A DNA stretch of 64,000 nucleotides from Circinella minor (lineage: Eukaryota > Mucoromycota > Mucoromycetes > Mucorales > Lichtheimiaceae), in NCBI GenBank assembly GCA_016758965.1, contig JAEPRB010000014.1, forward strand, positions 62,001-126,000, written 5' to 3'. The notes under the pieces were generated by a model. It did no database searches. It saw nothing but the letters and a program-made list of their open reading frames with translations, and was not told where the DNA came from. Positions 1 to 11,212 of this stretch are shown here, piece after piece. The number at the start of each line of letters is the position of its first letter. Position 1 is the first letter of the stretch. The position numbers and the translations under genes were made by a program.

Positions 1-639
1 GTTAAACGTGAGTGCCAAGCCATATCAAATGTATATCACGAGAATAAATTACTCTTTTCCATCATTAATACCATTACTTTTTTTTTGTGATACATACTCG
101 TTCTCTTGATACTGGCAAACTTGGATTCACCCAGCTGAGCACATCATTAAAACTATAGTTCACAATGTATATCCAACCTACCAACGACATTTATTAAAAT
201 TGCTGTTTCTCGCCCCATATATATATATTGTTAGGACCATTTAATCCAGAATCAAAGATTTTGTATACGATCATGCGCAGCTGTATTCTATCACTCTATC
301 TACCTAGAGCTTATAATGCTAAAGCTGAAACACAAATTAATCCACACCTACAATATCAAATTCTGAAAAGAAATATTATCTTTTGAATAAATTCATTACC
401 CAGTATAAGAAATACACCCAGATGAAATCAAACAATAAAAATTATTAATGACCAATATATATCCTTCTAAATATAAGTATATCGCCCAACAATTTAATAT
501 ACAGTCTCTCCATATTAAATATAAATATGATTGTTTCACGACATTTAACATAAACAATACCAAGAAGTTACATGCTCCCACAAATAATAATGAGTACATT
601 TTATTGAAATTGAAAATAGATAGTAATATAACCAACCAT
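1..639. other. 3' flank of RPS14, no gene seen
   Basis: This AT-rich stretch lies downstream of the RPS14 stop codon. Short open frames here (for example around 448-640 on the plus strand) are continuations of antisense frames or low-complexity sequence. I see no coding signal and no RNA gene. Confidence 0.5.
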
Positions 640-1574
640 CTAAAGACGACGACCACGACGACCGCCCTTTCTACGGGTGCTGTCAGTGGGGATGGGGGTA
701 ACATCCTCAATACGACCAATTCTCAAACCGGAACGAGCCAAGGCACGGAGAGCACTTTGACCACCAGGACCAGGGGTCTTGGTGCCAGTACCACCGGTAG
801 CACGAATCTTAACGTGGACAGCGTTGATACCAAGCTAATAATAATTAATTATTTTTAATTAGTCTCTTGAAAAACATTTTTGAGTTATCCAACATTATAT
901 TTCAACATTTTTTATAACAAATAATAGCAATTTACCTCCTTGCACTTGGTGGCAACATCTTGAGCAGCCAACATAGCGGCGTAGGGAGAAGATTCATCAC
1001 GATCAGCCTTAACCTTCATACCACCTGTTTTAATTATAAAAAAAAATTAGAATATACACAAAAGGAACATGAGGAGGGGGATGCGGGCTGCAATAATGAA
1101 AAAAGGGCAACCCACACGCCGCTCAGCCCTCTTTCTAATTTTAATTCTTCTCTTTAAATAATAAAAAGATCTGAACAAAAAAAAAAGAAAAGAGGGGGCA
1201 TGTCCTTGCCAACCATTATAAAACATTCACAGCCTGCAATATCGACGATTTGGGTGTTTATAGCATTGTTGTTTTCTAATTCTACATACCGGTAACACGG
1301 GAGATGGTTTCACGGCCGGAAAGATCGGTAACGTGAACGAAGGTGTCGTTGAATGAAGCGAAAATGTGGGCAACACCAAAGACAAGTTCACCTTCACGAA
1401 CTTGGGGACCAAGGGTCACGGTTTCGGTGGGCTTCTTGTTAGCAGCACGCTTGGACTATAGGATGGATGGATAAATTGATCGTTAGAATATATGGATGGA
1501 TGGATAAATGGATGGATTGTGTATTATATTTCTTTTTTAATGGATGGATGGTTTACTATCATTCAACATACCAT
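640..1574 (-). CDS. RPS14: 40S ribosomal protein S14 (uS11)
   Basis: Ribosomal protein uS11 sits on the platform of the small subunit and is assembled in the nucleolus. Four coding exons join in frame: 1572-1574, 1290-1455, 936-1024 and 640-834, giving 150 residues, the usual eukaryotic length. Recognisable segments are [20 protein letters not shown] in the middle, [20 protein letters not shown], and the C-terminal [18 protein letters not shown] followed by the basic end GGRRGRRL typical of S14. Exon 1 holds only the ATG, followed directly by a GTATGT donor; the next exon begins SKRAANKK, as expected for residues 2 onward. The third intron (1025-1289, 265 nt) is much longer than the others and has an unusually GC-rich patch. 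Codons are strongly C-ending, as in ATP2 in this window, which suggests high expression. Identification is secure; exon 1 is inferred from the splice signals. Confidence 0.96.
1460..1551. repeat. TGGA tetranucleotide microsatellite in RPS14 intron 1
   Basis: Three clusters of the tetranucleotide TGGA/GGAT, separated by short AT-rich spacers, fill most of the first intron of RPS14. It is a simple repeat, likely length-variable between strains. Confidence 0.85.
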
Positions 1575-4500
1575 ATTGAGTGTATGAGAAAGAGGAAGAT
1601 CTGAATATAGGCAGAGTGAGGGTACTTAAAACTTCCCATTTCCAAGCCACAATGATTTCGCATACTCAGACAAAATCACTGGATCAACAAATTCCTGCCA
1701 AATCTGTCGTGATGACAACAATGGAATAATATTGTACGTCTTTAGATAGCATGTTTCACGCTATGGATCCTAGTATCTAAGCTTATAATGCTTTTGAAAT
1801 TAAACCATGAAGGAAAAGTTTACTAAATATGGGCTATATTCATTTGTGACATCAAATAAAAAGAAAAAAATGTTTTCTTTTTATGCGACATATTATGACT
1901 GAGGTTTATATTACGGCGTATAAATTTCTCATATATATGATGATCATCTTAATGAATTATTTACATAATTCAGCTCTTGTAGATATAATGGCTATAATGA
2001 ATACCTGCAATATTATGTGCAGGTAATAGCTATACAGTATATGATTCATCGGTTGTTAAAGTCTTTGTACGTTGCTGTTGTTGTTGATTGTTCTAATTCT
2101 TGGATGTACCTTGTTGCTGATGGTATGGTTATTTAGGATGTTCCTCTTTTTTACTGGTTATAATATCTGTGGTTTGTAGTTACGGCTACTATTTCCGCTT
2201 TTCCAAGTAGTGCTATTTTTGTCCGTTTCATCAGAGTAACAATCTATACGGAATACGGGTCAAAAATGAGAATGCTTAACATCTAATCGCTTACTTGTAT
2301 CAAAGTTATCGTTTTCAAACTGACTACTGTAGCTACACATTTAAGGGCAATATTTCCAATAATGAGATATATCTTAAAATCCATATTAAGTGAGGTAAGC
2401 TTTTTATTCCAGAAAGGTGTTCAGGTCACAAAGATATTCTATGCGGGGAATCAAGGAAAATAGTGCTTATTTCTTTCATTTTGAGAAGCATTACATATTA
2501 AAGATATCCGTCTTTTGTATACACGTTTGATATAAGAAAATATTTTTATCAGCCGTTGGATGATAATTACGAACCTTTGGTTTTGGGCGGCTAACTGCAA
2601 CAGCAATGCAATCTTGAGTTTTAATTTCTTCACTAGTACTTCAAAATGCTCATACGACCTGATACCTTCGCCTGGATATATACATGTTATTTTTGTTTCA
2701 CAAGAATATGATAATATATCTATAGTTGTCACGTATATCGTCTTTCGTATAAAAAAAACATTTAAAACAAACTGAATGTCAATAAATGTGCCTCCAATCA
2801 TATGTTCTTGATCTAAGCCAAAAAAAAAAAAAAATCGGTACATTACCTTTTGGCAGAATTTACACCAAGAGTAAAAATATCCTCAGTTGATATAATACAC
2901 TGACTCGATTTATTATGAGCCGTTGGTTCTTTTGTTCAATAACTTGAGGCGAAATTTTCTTTTGTTTACCAACAGACATCCTAGGCGACTTTCAACTCAT
3001 GCATTATACCATCGAATCCCAACACTGTTCACAATGACAATAACACATCGAATAAAAGATAAGTATTTTTGATTAAAGTACCCTGTGAATCAACCAACCA
3101 AAAAAACTTAAATGTAGAGCTTTCGTAACGTTCGGTAGAAAAAATAATATAAAATTAATAAGCGATTTCAAACATAATTAAACTTAACAGAGCAAAGTAA
3201 AATAGCACGTACTGTACTTATAATCGAGATCGATTAAATAGATTGTATGAGAAAGTGTGAAAGTAGTAGAAATACTGTAGAGGGACTGGAAATATATTCT
3301 ATATGGTTAAAATATCAAGAGATTACTAATATCTTCTAGTTAATAAAAATATATGATATATTAATATTCAACACTCTCATATACATAGAATATATATCTA
3401 TTTATGTAGTCAATAACGCTCTCAACCTCATGCTACCGTTTATTCCTCGTATTCCACAGATATGCATGTCCAGCAACAACCTTGTATTTGGGTACTTGGA
3501 TATATTACTATATTTGTTTTGCTCTATTACATTAAGTGACATATATTTTAGTGCGCTACAAAACACATTTTGTACACTTCTTGTGTAAACTCAATTACAG
3601 TTGTTGATCAATTGCACAGGTTCCAATTTCTCCATTATATCATCTATAATTTATTGCGTATTTCCATCCATACTGTATTTCCAAAACATCGTCGTTGTCA
3701 ATAGCTTAAAAAGCTAAAGAAGGGAAGAAGATGATCACACAATTTATTCCAATTATGGGTAAGGCATTAAAAAGAATAAGTTATATGCAAACAAAACTGT
3801 TGCTCTACTCCCTTTATTATTTCTTGTCTAACATCAATAGAAATTTACGTCCTGGTTAACTAGTAGATAATAAGTATAATTTTCTTTACTCATATATAGT
3901 GATCATGGTCTGTATATATCATTACACCACTCTCTATTTTAATAATTCCACGAACTAATCAGGAAAGCACAAATATTTGTTATATATTTGTTACACTGAA
4001 TCTCGATGACTATCATGTGTCATCCGTAAATGGCGATGACTGATAAAATTTCATTACCCGATTTTGCTGGGAAGATTATGGTAACACTTGTAAGAGACGG
4101 GTACGGTTATTTTTCATACAAATGCAACAATATAAACAGCTAAATATCTATACGTACCAGTTTATTATAGCTATTATAGAATTATTATAATTACTATAAA
4201 ATGACTCAGTGACAACGTCATCTTACTACAATCCTTAAAATAAAAAAAGGAGAAAATACTGCAAACAGATTTTAAAACCGAGAATTTTAAAGTTTTTATT
4301 TCGTGCAGAAAATTTGGAATGAATTTTGCTTGTTCAATTTATACAAGTTTCTTCTGTAATAAAGATGTGTTAAAAACAAGCCTTTTTTTACATTTTTAAA
4401 AATATAATTGATAAATGACATACATCGCTAAAAAAATCAATCCGGTTAAAACTATATGCAGTTATTGGAATTAATTCTTTTTACAACACGAATAATCGGA

Positions 4501-4921
4501 GGATGGTATAACCGGACAAATTCCATTTTAAGAATATTCGACAACTTACTCACGACGTTAAGAATTGATTATTAATTGTAGCACAACTATTATGAAACAG
4601 TGTAAAATATAGAAAATAAAATATAAACAATATTGTAGCTATGTCAGTAAGAAATAATATTCATTTTAATAATAGTAATACTAAACCCTCTATTTTCTAA
4701 ATAAAAACGGGGAACACTAAACACCAAGCAAAAAAGTAAGCATATTTCATAAACAGAATATTGGTCCGGATCAATCTTTTCCCGTGGTTTTTAAAGAAGA
4801 AAAAAGAAAAAAAAAACTAACCCTCACATTTACTTTGTTCCAAATAACTTTCTTTTACTTTACAATATATATATTTTCTTTTCTTTTTCGTCTTTAACTA
4901 TTTTTGTTTTTAAAAGAAAGT
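1575..4921. other. Divergent intergenic region between RPS14 and the Zn2Cys6 factor
   Basis: About 3.3 kb lies between two divergent genes and should contain both promoters. It is AT-rich with many short stops. The segment 2450-2990 has several coding-like minus-strand pieces in different frames (one begins MSVGKQKKISPQVIEQKN near 2977), but no splice chain gives a continuous protein. I treat that as possible gene debris. No tRNA or structured RNA was recognised. Confidence 0.5.
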
Positions 4922-7638
4922 ATGGCAGAAGAAAATCATCCGTCAAAACGACAACGTGTTAGCAAAGCTTGGTATGTATAATAATTATTATAATAGTAAT
5001 AAATAATAATAATAATAACTTATTAATGAATATAATGAACTTGTAGTGATCAATGTCGTCGGAAGAAAGTTAAATGCGATGGTGATACACCACAATGCAG
5101 TAACTGTAGATCAGTGGGTCTTGAATGCAAATACAATGAAACAAACAAAAAGGTATTCAATATTTACATTTGAAAATGAAATATATAAATTGAAGTAACA
5201 TGGTCCGTGTGTTATGATTAAGCATAAACTAACATCATTCACTTTTTTTTCTTGATAATGAAGCGTGGCCCACCTAAAGGTTACATAGAAGCTATTGAAG
5301 GACGATTACAACGACTTGAGGCATTACTCGGTAGCGTAGTTCAAGAAGACGATCCACGTTCACAAGCAATTATGGCTGAACTCAACGCGCCACTTCACAC
5401 ACCTTATGGAGAACTCGTCCGCCCTCGACTTTTAGGAAGAGGATTTAATGATTCAGAACAATCGTCAATATCAGCTGGATCAACACCAAATAACACAGCA
5501 AGTGGACCTAGTAGTACGTCACGACAACAACAGCAGCAGCAACAACAATATCAACAGCAGCAGCAACAACAACAACAGTTACAACAACAACGACAATTAC
5601 AGCTACAATTACAATTACAGGGTAGAGGTGGGCGTGGCAAAAATAATGCTGCTAACAAGAACACACTTGAAACAAATGATACTTTGGGAAGTCAATATAC
5701 AGACGGAAGTAGTCCCGTACGTTATTATGGTAAAGCGTCAGGTTATTACATGCTTCGTGACAGCAAAAATTATCGTGATGGTGTATTTCGCTTTAACTCC
5801 AAGGGATACTGTAAAGATAGTGAACGTCTTTCGTCGGCTAAAGCGCTATTATCTCTTAATCCTTACGAAATGCCTCCGAAAGATTTGTCGAAACATTTAA
5901 TTGACGTTTACTTTGAACATTATTACCCATTTCTTCCTATTCTGCATAAGAATTCGTTCCTCGCGTCATTGGAAAGTCAAGATAGTTCAGTTTTACCACC
6001 ATCACCACTCTTATTGAACTCAATTTATGCGCTGGCCTCGCGTATCTCACCTGACCCCCGTGTACGTGCAGATCCAAATTTACCTGAGACAGCTGGTGAT
6101 ATATTTTTTGAACGTGCACGTTTGCTGCTGGATTACGAATGGGAGAACTTTACAGTATCTACGGTGCAGTCGCTCATTTTGTTGAGTAGTCATCAAACAG
6201 GAGCAATGAAAACAGTTCGTGGATGGCTATACAGTGGATTGGTTAGTATTTCACATCATAATGACTTTATTTTCAAGTGTATAAAAATGAGAAAATAAAT
6301 ATTGACATTAAGTGAAATAAAAATTAATATAATCTTTCATAGGCATTCCGAATGCTTCAAAATCTTGGTCTCAACAGGAATTGTGACAAATGGAAAATGT
6401 CGGATATCGAAAAAGAAAATCGGAAACGAGCGTTCTTTTGTTGCTTTGTGGTGGATCGATTAGCATGTGCTATGTTTGGTCGAACTCCTATAATTGACGA
6501 ACGAGATTATGACACACCTTTCCCAACAGCTATTGACGAAGATGACCCCAGCGTCGTGGATAACTTACATCAACTTATTAAATTATGTGGTACATTAGGT
6601 TCAGTACTTCGACAACTTTATACAGTCTACGGTCGCCATCAACTTTCAGTCATGTCAACACCCGACCGCGTTATTTCCGCCCTTGATAAAGAATTGAATG
6701 GATGGATGGCAAAATTACCATTATCTGTGCTATACCGTCCTCCCAACACAAGAGCAGGAGATAGAGCACCTGCACCCTCATTAGAACGATGTCAACTTCA
6801 TATGTTGTTTTACACAACATTGATTCTGTTACATCGACTTTTTATTCCAGGAAAATGCCATTCAGTAACTCCATCAGTTTTCCCAGCAGGCGCTATTTGT
6901 ACTTATGCAGCTAATAAGATTCTTGATATTTCAGTGTCACTAATGGAAGAAGGTCGCCTTAACAATGTAAATTGTTACGCATTGTACTTTATGTTTACTG
7001 CTGGTACAATTTTCATCAACGACGCATCTTCATCAGATAGTAATGCTGCTTTAGAAGCCAAAATCAACGTAAATAGAATTATGCGTGCAATGGAACAAGT
7101 GGAAAAGACATGGAAGACATCAGCACGACATTCTAATATTCTTGGTGAATTAGCCGGATTACGTGATATTAATCTCGAAGAATGGGCGGGAGTCGGGGAT
7201 GATAGGCAACAACGACAACAGCAACAGCAACAGCTTTCATCCACTCCAGCAATAGCGGTACCCACCTCGCCAGTATTATCACATTCAACGACCACAACTG
7301 CTGATAGTGTACAACAACGATCTACTTCTTCTGCACCGTATGGATCAGCACCGAACCCATATCAAAATAACGATATGACACCAAGAACTCCAGTATCTAC
7401 CACAACCACAGCATCTACCATCACATCATCAAAGCCGTCATTTGATTATGAATTCCCTTTTGTCAATGCCTATGATTCTGCGTCAGCTGATCAAAAGGAA
7501 AAGCAGCAGTTTGATCCAGTTAACATGGCATTTTGGGGGATACCAACGTCATTTGATGTGGAAGAATGGAACAATTATTTGAATAATCAAAACTTCCAAC
7601 AGCCGCCGGAAGATGGATTACGTGTTTTACCCGAATAA
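4922..7638 (+). CDS. Zn2Cys6 fungal transcription factor with Fungal_trans domain
   Basis: This is a predicted nuclear DNA-binding regulator. Exons 4922-4971, 5047-5152, 5264-6241 and 6343-7638 join to 809 residues. The binuclear zinc cluster lies at about residues 17-45, CDQCRRKKVKCDGDTPQCSN with two further cysteines in NCRSVGLECKY; all six Cys are present. The linker RGPPKGYIEAIEGRLQRLEA looks like the usual coiled-coil dimerisation element. A polyglutamine tract follows (about residues 143-175), then the Fungal_trans (PF04082-type) region, beginning near HLIDVYFEHYYPFLPILHK and continuing through RGWLYSGLAFRMLQNLGL and KRAFFCCFVVDRLACAMFGR. The C-terminus is Ser/Thr/Gln-rich and could be an activation region. 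The first intron interrupts the first zinc-cluster Cys codon. No target can be assigned from sequence. Confidence 0.93.
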
Positions 7639-8747
7639 ATCATTATAGCTTACATTTTAGTATCATATCCATTTAGTTCATGGACGGTTCAAAAAAAAAA
7701 AATTCCAAAAGCAATTTACAATCTAGTCATCATTTTCTCCTCTTTACTTTTCTTTACATCTTACTCCCTTTCCATATGTAACATGTGAAGAAGATTAAAC
7801 TTCTCTTGCATACATTATATATAATTAGTACTCATTATTATTAGTATTATATAACAAAGTATTATCGTAATATTTTAGGGCTCGTAAAAGAGTCGATTTT
7901 TATCTCGGTTCGCAGTTAAACAGTGGGAGTGTTCTTATATGAGATGGGTGTGTATTTTTTAAACTATGTAACAGGGCAAATATGCATTATTAAAATATAA
8001 AGTTCCAATGTGTTTATTACATATGTTCTAGGATGCTGACGAATATAATAGGACATGAGACTTTGCAGATCGTGAGGAGATTTTAAGTTCATACACAGCT
8101 TCATCTAAAACACCTTGTATAATTAGGTCAGTAGTAAATCATGCATAATCCGTCCCATATACTTGCTTCTCAAAAAATTGACAGTAAAATTGTGTATTGT
8201 GTTTTTATTGATTTTCATGCTCTTTAATATTTTGTTCGCGATAAACTAAACTTTTGTTTAGCTGAATTTAGAGAAAGCTATAAAAAACACTCCTATCACA
8301 TTTTCTTGACTTTTGAATGTAATGCTCTAAATAAAAATGATGCATCATGTACATAATAGCTATATTTATATTTTGTACAATATGATATGTATTGCATAAT
8401 GAGAAATAATAATTATATACGCCACTTACTGTAAGGGTTCACAGCATGTATTATTATATATAATGTTCATCTTGGCCTAGCTCCTTAAAAAACGTAATTT
8501 ATTATAATTTTTGGGCTTTTAAACTACAGTACGTACAAAGGGAAAAAAAAGGCAGAGGAGATATAAACCTGCAATACTAAGATGCAGGGGGGAGGAAGGG
8601 GATTTCAGCTCACTTGTTTTAGAGTATAATGATTCAATACATTCACCATTATGATAATGGTACATTACCATAATAGCGACCACAGTCCTGTTCCTTTTCT
8701 TTCTGTATTGCACATGTTGCATTATGATGTTGGGCTGATGATGACAT
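7639..8747. other. Convergent intergenic region, no gene seen
   Basis: AT-rich 3' flanks of the zinc-cluster gene and of the convergent minus-strand gene. Stops are dense in all frames and no RNA gene is apparent. Confidence 0.5.
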
Positions 8748-11212
8748 CTACTGTTTTTGTTGCTGTTGTTGATGATGATTGCACAATTTTCCGCTCGATC
8801 TGGAACGATTACATTTATTTTGACGTTTGCTGCTTTGGGTTGATGATGCGTTAGATAATGATAAATTATGACGACAGTGGTGTCGGTGTTGTTGATTATA
8901 ATTATGACAACATGTTTGTTTTTGCATTGGACAACCATCACATTGATGTTGCTGCAAATGATGATGATGACCTTTCTTATGGTTATGGCAGCACCGGTGA
9001 TAATGATTATATCTATGCTGAAAAGAAGGAAGCTCAAAATGTTGGTCCTGAGATAACAATAAATAGTATTGGCTAAGTCCCGATTCCTTGACAACTAGTA
9101 CTGTTGGTAGCGTATCTCCCAGTGGTAATAACTGTTTGTGTCCAAGCTCCATATCACCATTTACACTTGAAAAAAGCGAACATGATGTGGTTCCATTTCC
9201 CTCGTCAAGGCCCGGTGTCTCATGATTTTTGATAGTAGAAGAGGTAGTGGTTTCATTGTTATTATTCTTAACTTTCGGTTTTACTGATTCTTTATTCAAG
9301 CCATTTAAAGGTTTTTCGACAAATCGAGGGCATTTATTGTGCGATCGTTTTTTCTGCATGGTAGTTTCAAACTGGGATAAATCGGGAAGTGAGCACAATG
9401 ATCTATTTTTATGCATCCGTTCAAACTCCGAGGCTTCTTTGCATGCTACATCTTTTATATCTAGCATCGACTGAGTTAGTTCTGTTGGTGAAATAATAGG
9501 CGAATTGATATCATCAGGCGGGGGTGTCACAGGAATTAAGCGAGGCACTACGTTTGCATTATGCTGTTGTGGATAATAGCCAGATATGGGAGAGGATGGA
9601 GGAGACATTGTTGATGGTGTGTCCGCTAATTGAAACGATCCTGGTCCATTAGAAAATATATCTTTCTGCTGTGGCCGTTGCTGCTGGTGGCTTCGTGATA
9701 TCGACCATGATGAGGCTCGAGCTGAACGATTTAATTTTTTCATAATAGAATTTCGTTTTGATAGTGTAACAGACGCTGTAGGACGCCAGGATGTGATAGA
9801 TCTATCTATGGAACCCCGAGATACAATGTTTTCGAGTGCATATGGAATTGATAGTGGTTGTGGTAACCGAGAACGATATATTGTTTTTTGTTGACGTTGC
9901 TGCTTATTTGCATCTATAGTTTGAGTTGTTGTTGGCGATGCTGCTGATAGGTGTGACACTGAAGCGAATGATATGGCAGATTCTGACGTCGGTATTTCGC
10001 TTGTTAGTGGTGAAATAATAGCATCCATTTTATACATGATCGGCATAGTAGGTGTTAATCTCTTCAAATACGCTTGGTTGTGCTGTTGCTGGCCCACAGG
10101 TTGCCACGATTTGCGGCATTCTTGTCGGTGGCGCTCTTTCATACGAGACATCAATGTTGCTTGTGAAGGAACTCCAGAATTTCTACCTGATAAATTACTA
10201 TTACTAGCATCAGCAGCAGTAGATGTTTTATTAGCAGGTCCTTTCGGTCGATGTTGCTTTTGCTGCTTAATGTGGTTGGAAGGAATATTGGTTTCAGATG
10301 AGATATTACTCGATAAAAAAGAATCAGTACCATTGTCGTTGTCTTCATTATTTTCTTCCTCTTCCTCGGACCCTGAAGCATCTGAATCGAAAGTGTATCC
10401 TGCTTTGTGCTTGAATAAAGTCGATTTTGCTTGGATAGTGGTGATGACATTACTCTTGTTATTTGTTGGAGATGAATTTGTAGATGTGCGGCTGTTTTCT
10501 TTTAGATTAGGAGTAGAATTTACGGGATGATTAGGGCCCAACATGGCTGTTCTAGTGGAGTCGTCAATGGTGGCGGTAGGAGAAATTAAATCCTTTTCTG
10601 TCTCTTTCCAGATATTTGAATGAGAAACATCAACTTCTTGGATTGAGTTGACATTACTAGGGCGAGAAGAAATACTTCTAGAGACGAGTGGGACAGCATC
10701 TGTTGGATCAAAGTCACTGGATTTAATTGGTGTTGGTGGTGATTCGAACGAAGAAATTGGCGATAACGGATTATTATGGTAATGTACTGCAGGGTAATAT
10801 AGATATTTTTAGTTTACTTTAATAAAAAGATAATCTATATAATACATTAGTAGCTAGTTAGGAACTTACTAGAACTGTCCTCAATATTCGTTTTCGATGC
10901 ATTTAATTCCAAAAATGTATCATTAATTAGACTTGTCGGGGAAGATGTAGCTCCCGCGTTAAAAAACACTTTTTCCTCGCTGTCGTTCTTACTTTTTATG
11001 AGAGAGCTTTCAATAAATGCTCTGTTGGTATATCCATTAATAGCTTGAATTTTAGAGTTATAATTACTGGTCTTGTTGTTGTTCATCGCACCCATTGTTT
11101 CGTTGTTGAGCTTCAGGTGAAAGGGACCAGGGCTACTGAATGAAGTTGTTACTGTTGGTGAAACGGGTAATATTTTTTCTTTCTTTTTATTTGCACGACG
11201 GAAAAACCCCAT
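8748..11212 (-). CDS. Large disordered protein with His/Cys-rich C-terminal tail
   Basis: I do not recognise the family. Two exons (10870-11212 and 8748-10786) join in frame through a GTAAGT donor and CTGCAG acceptor, giving 793 residues. The start MGFFRRANKKKEK is basic with Gly at position 2; N-myristoylation is conceivable but the following residues are not typical. Most of the protein is Ser/Thr/Pro/Asn-rich and probably disordered, with an acidic patch (SGSEEEEENNEDNDNGTDSF) and a more conserved-looking basic stretch around SKRNSIMKKLNRSARASSW. Residues of about 704-755 hold roughly 15 His and 7 Cys, for example CCHNHKKGHHHH and CDGCPMQKQTCCHN, which could bind metal. The tail ends in a glutamine run. 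The far C-terminus could instead be removed by an unseen splice event; coding status of the first 650 residues is well supported by the long open frame. Confidence 0.75.

Noticed and set aside
448..858. 136-codon plus-strand frame over RPS14
   Set aside because: Its coding-like half is the antisense of the last RPS14 exon; the rest is AT-rich 3' flank.
2805..2825. U2 snRNA-like string TTTTGGCTTAGATCAAG on the minus strand
   Set aside because: Only about 15 bases resemble the U2 start; the branch-point recognition sequence and downstream stems are absent.
9973..10530. 185-codon plus-strand frame
   Set aside because: It is antisense to the second exon of the disordered-protein gene and has no domain.
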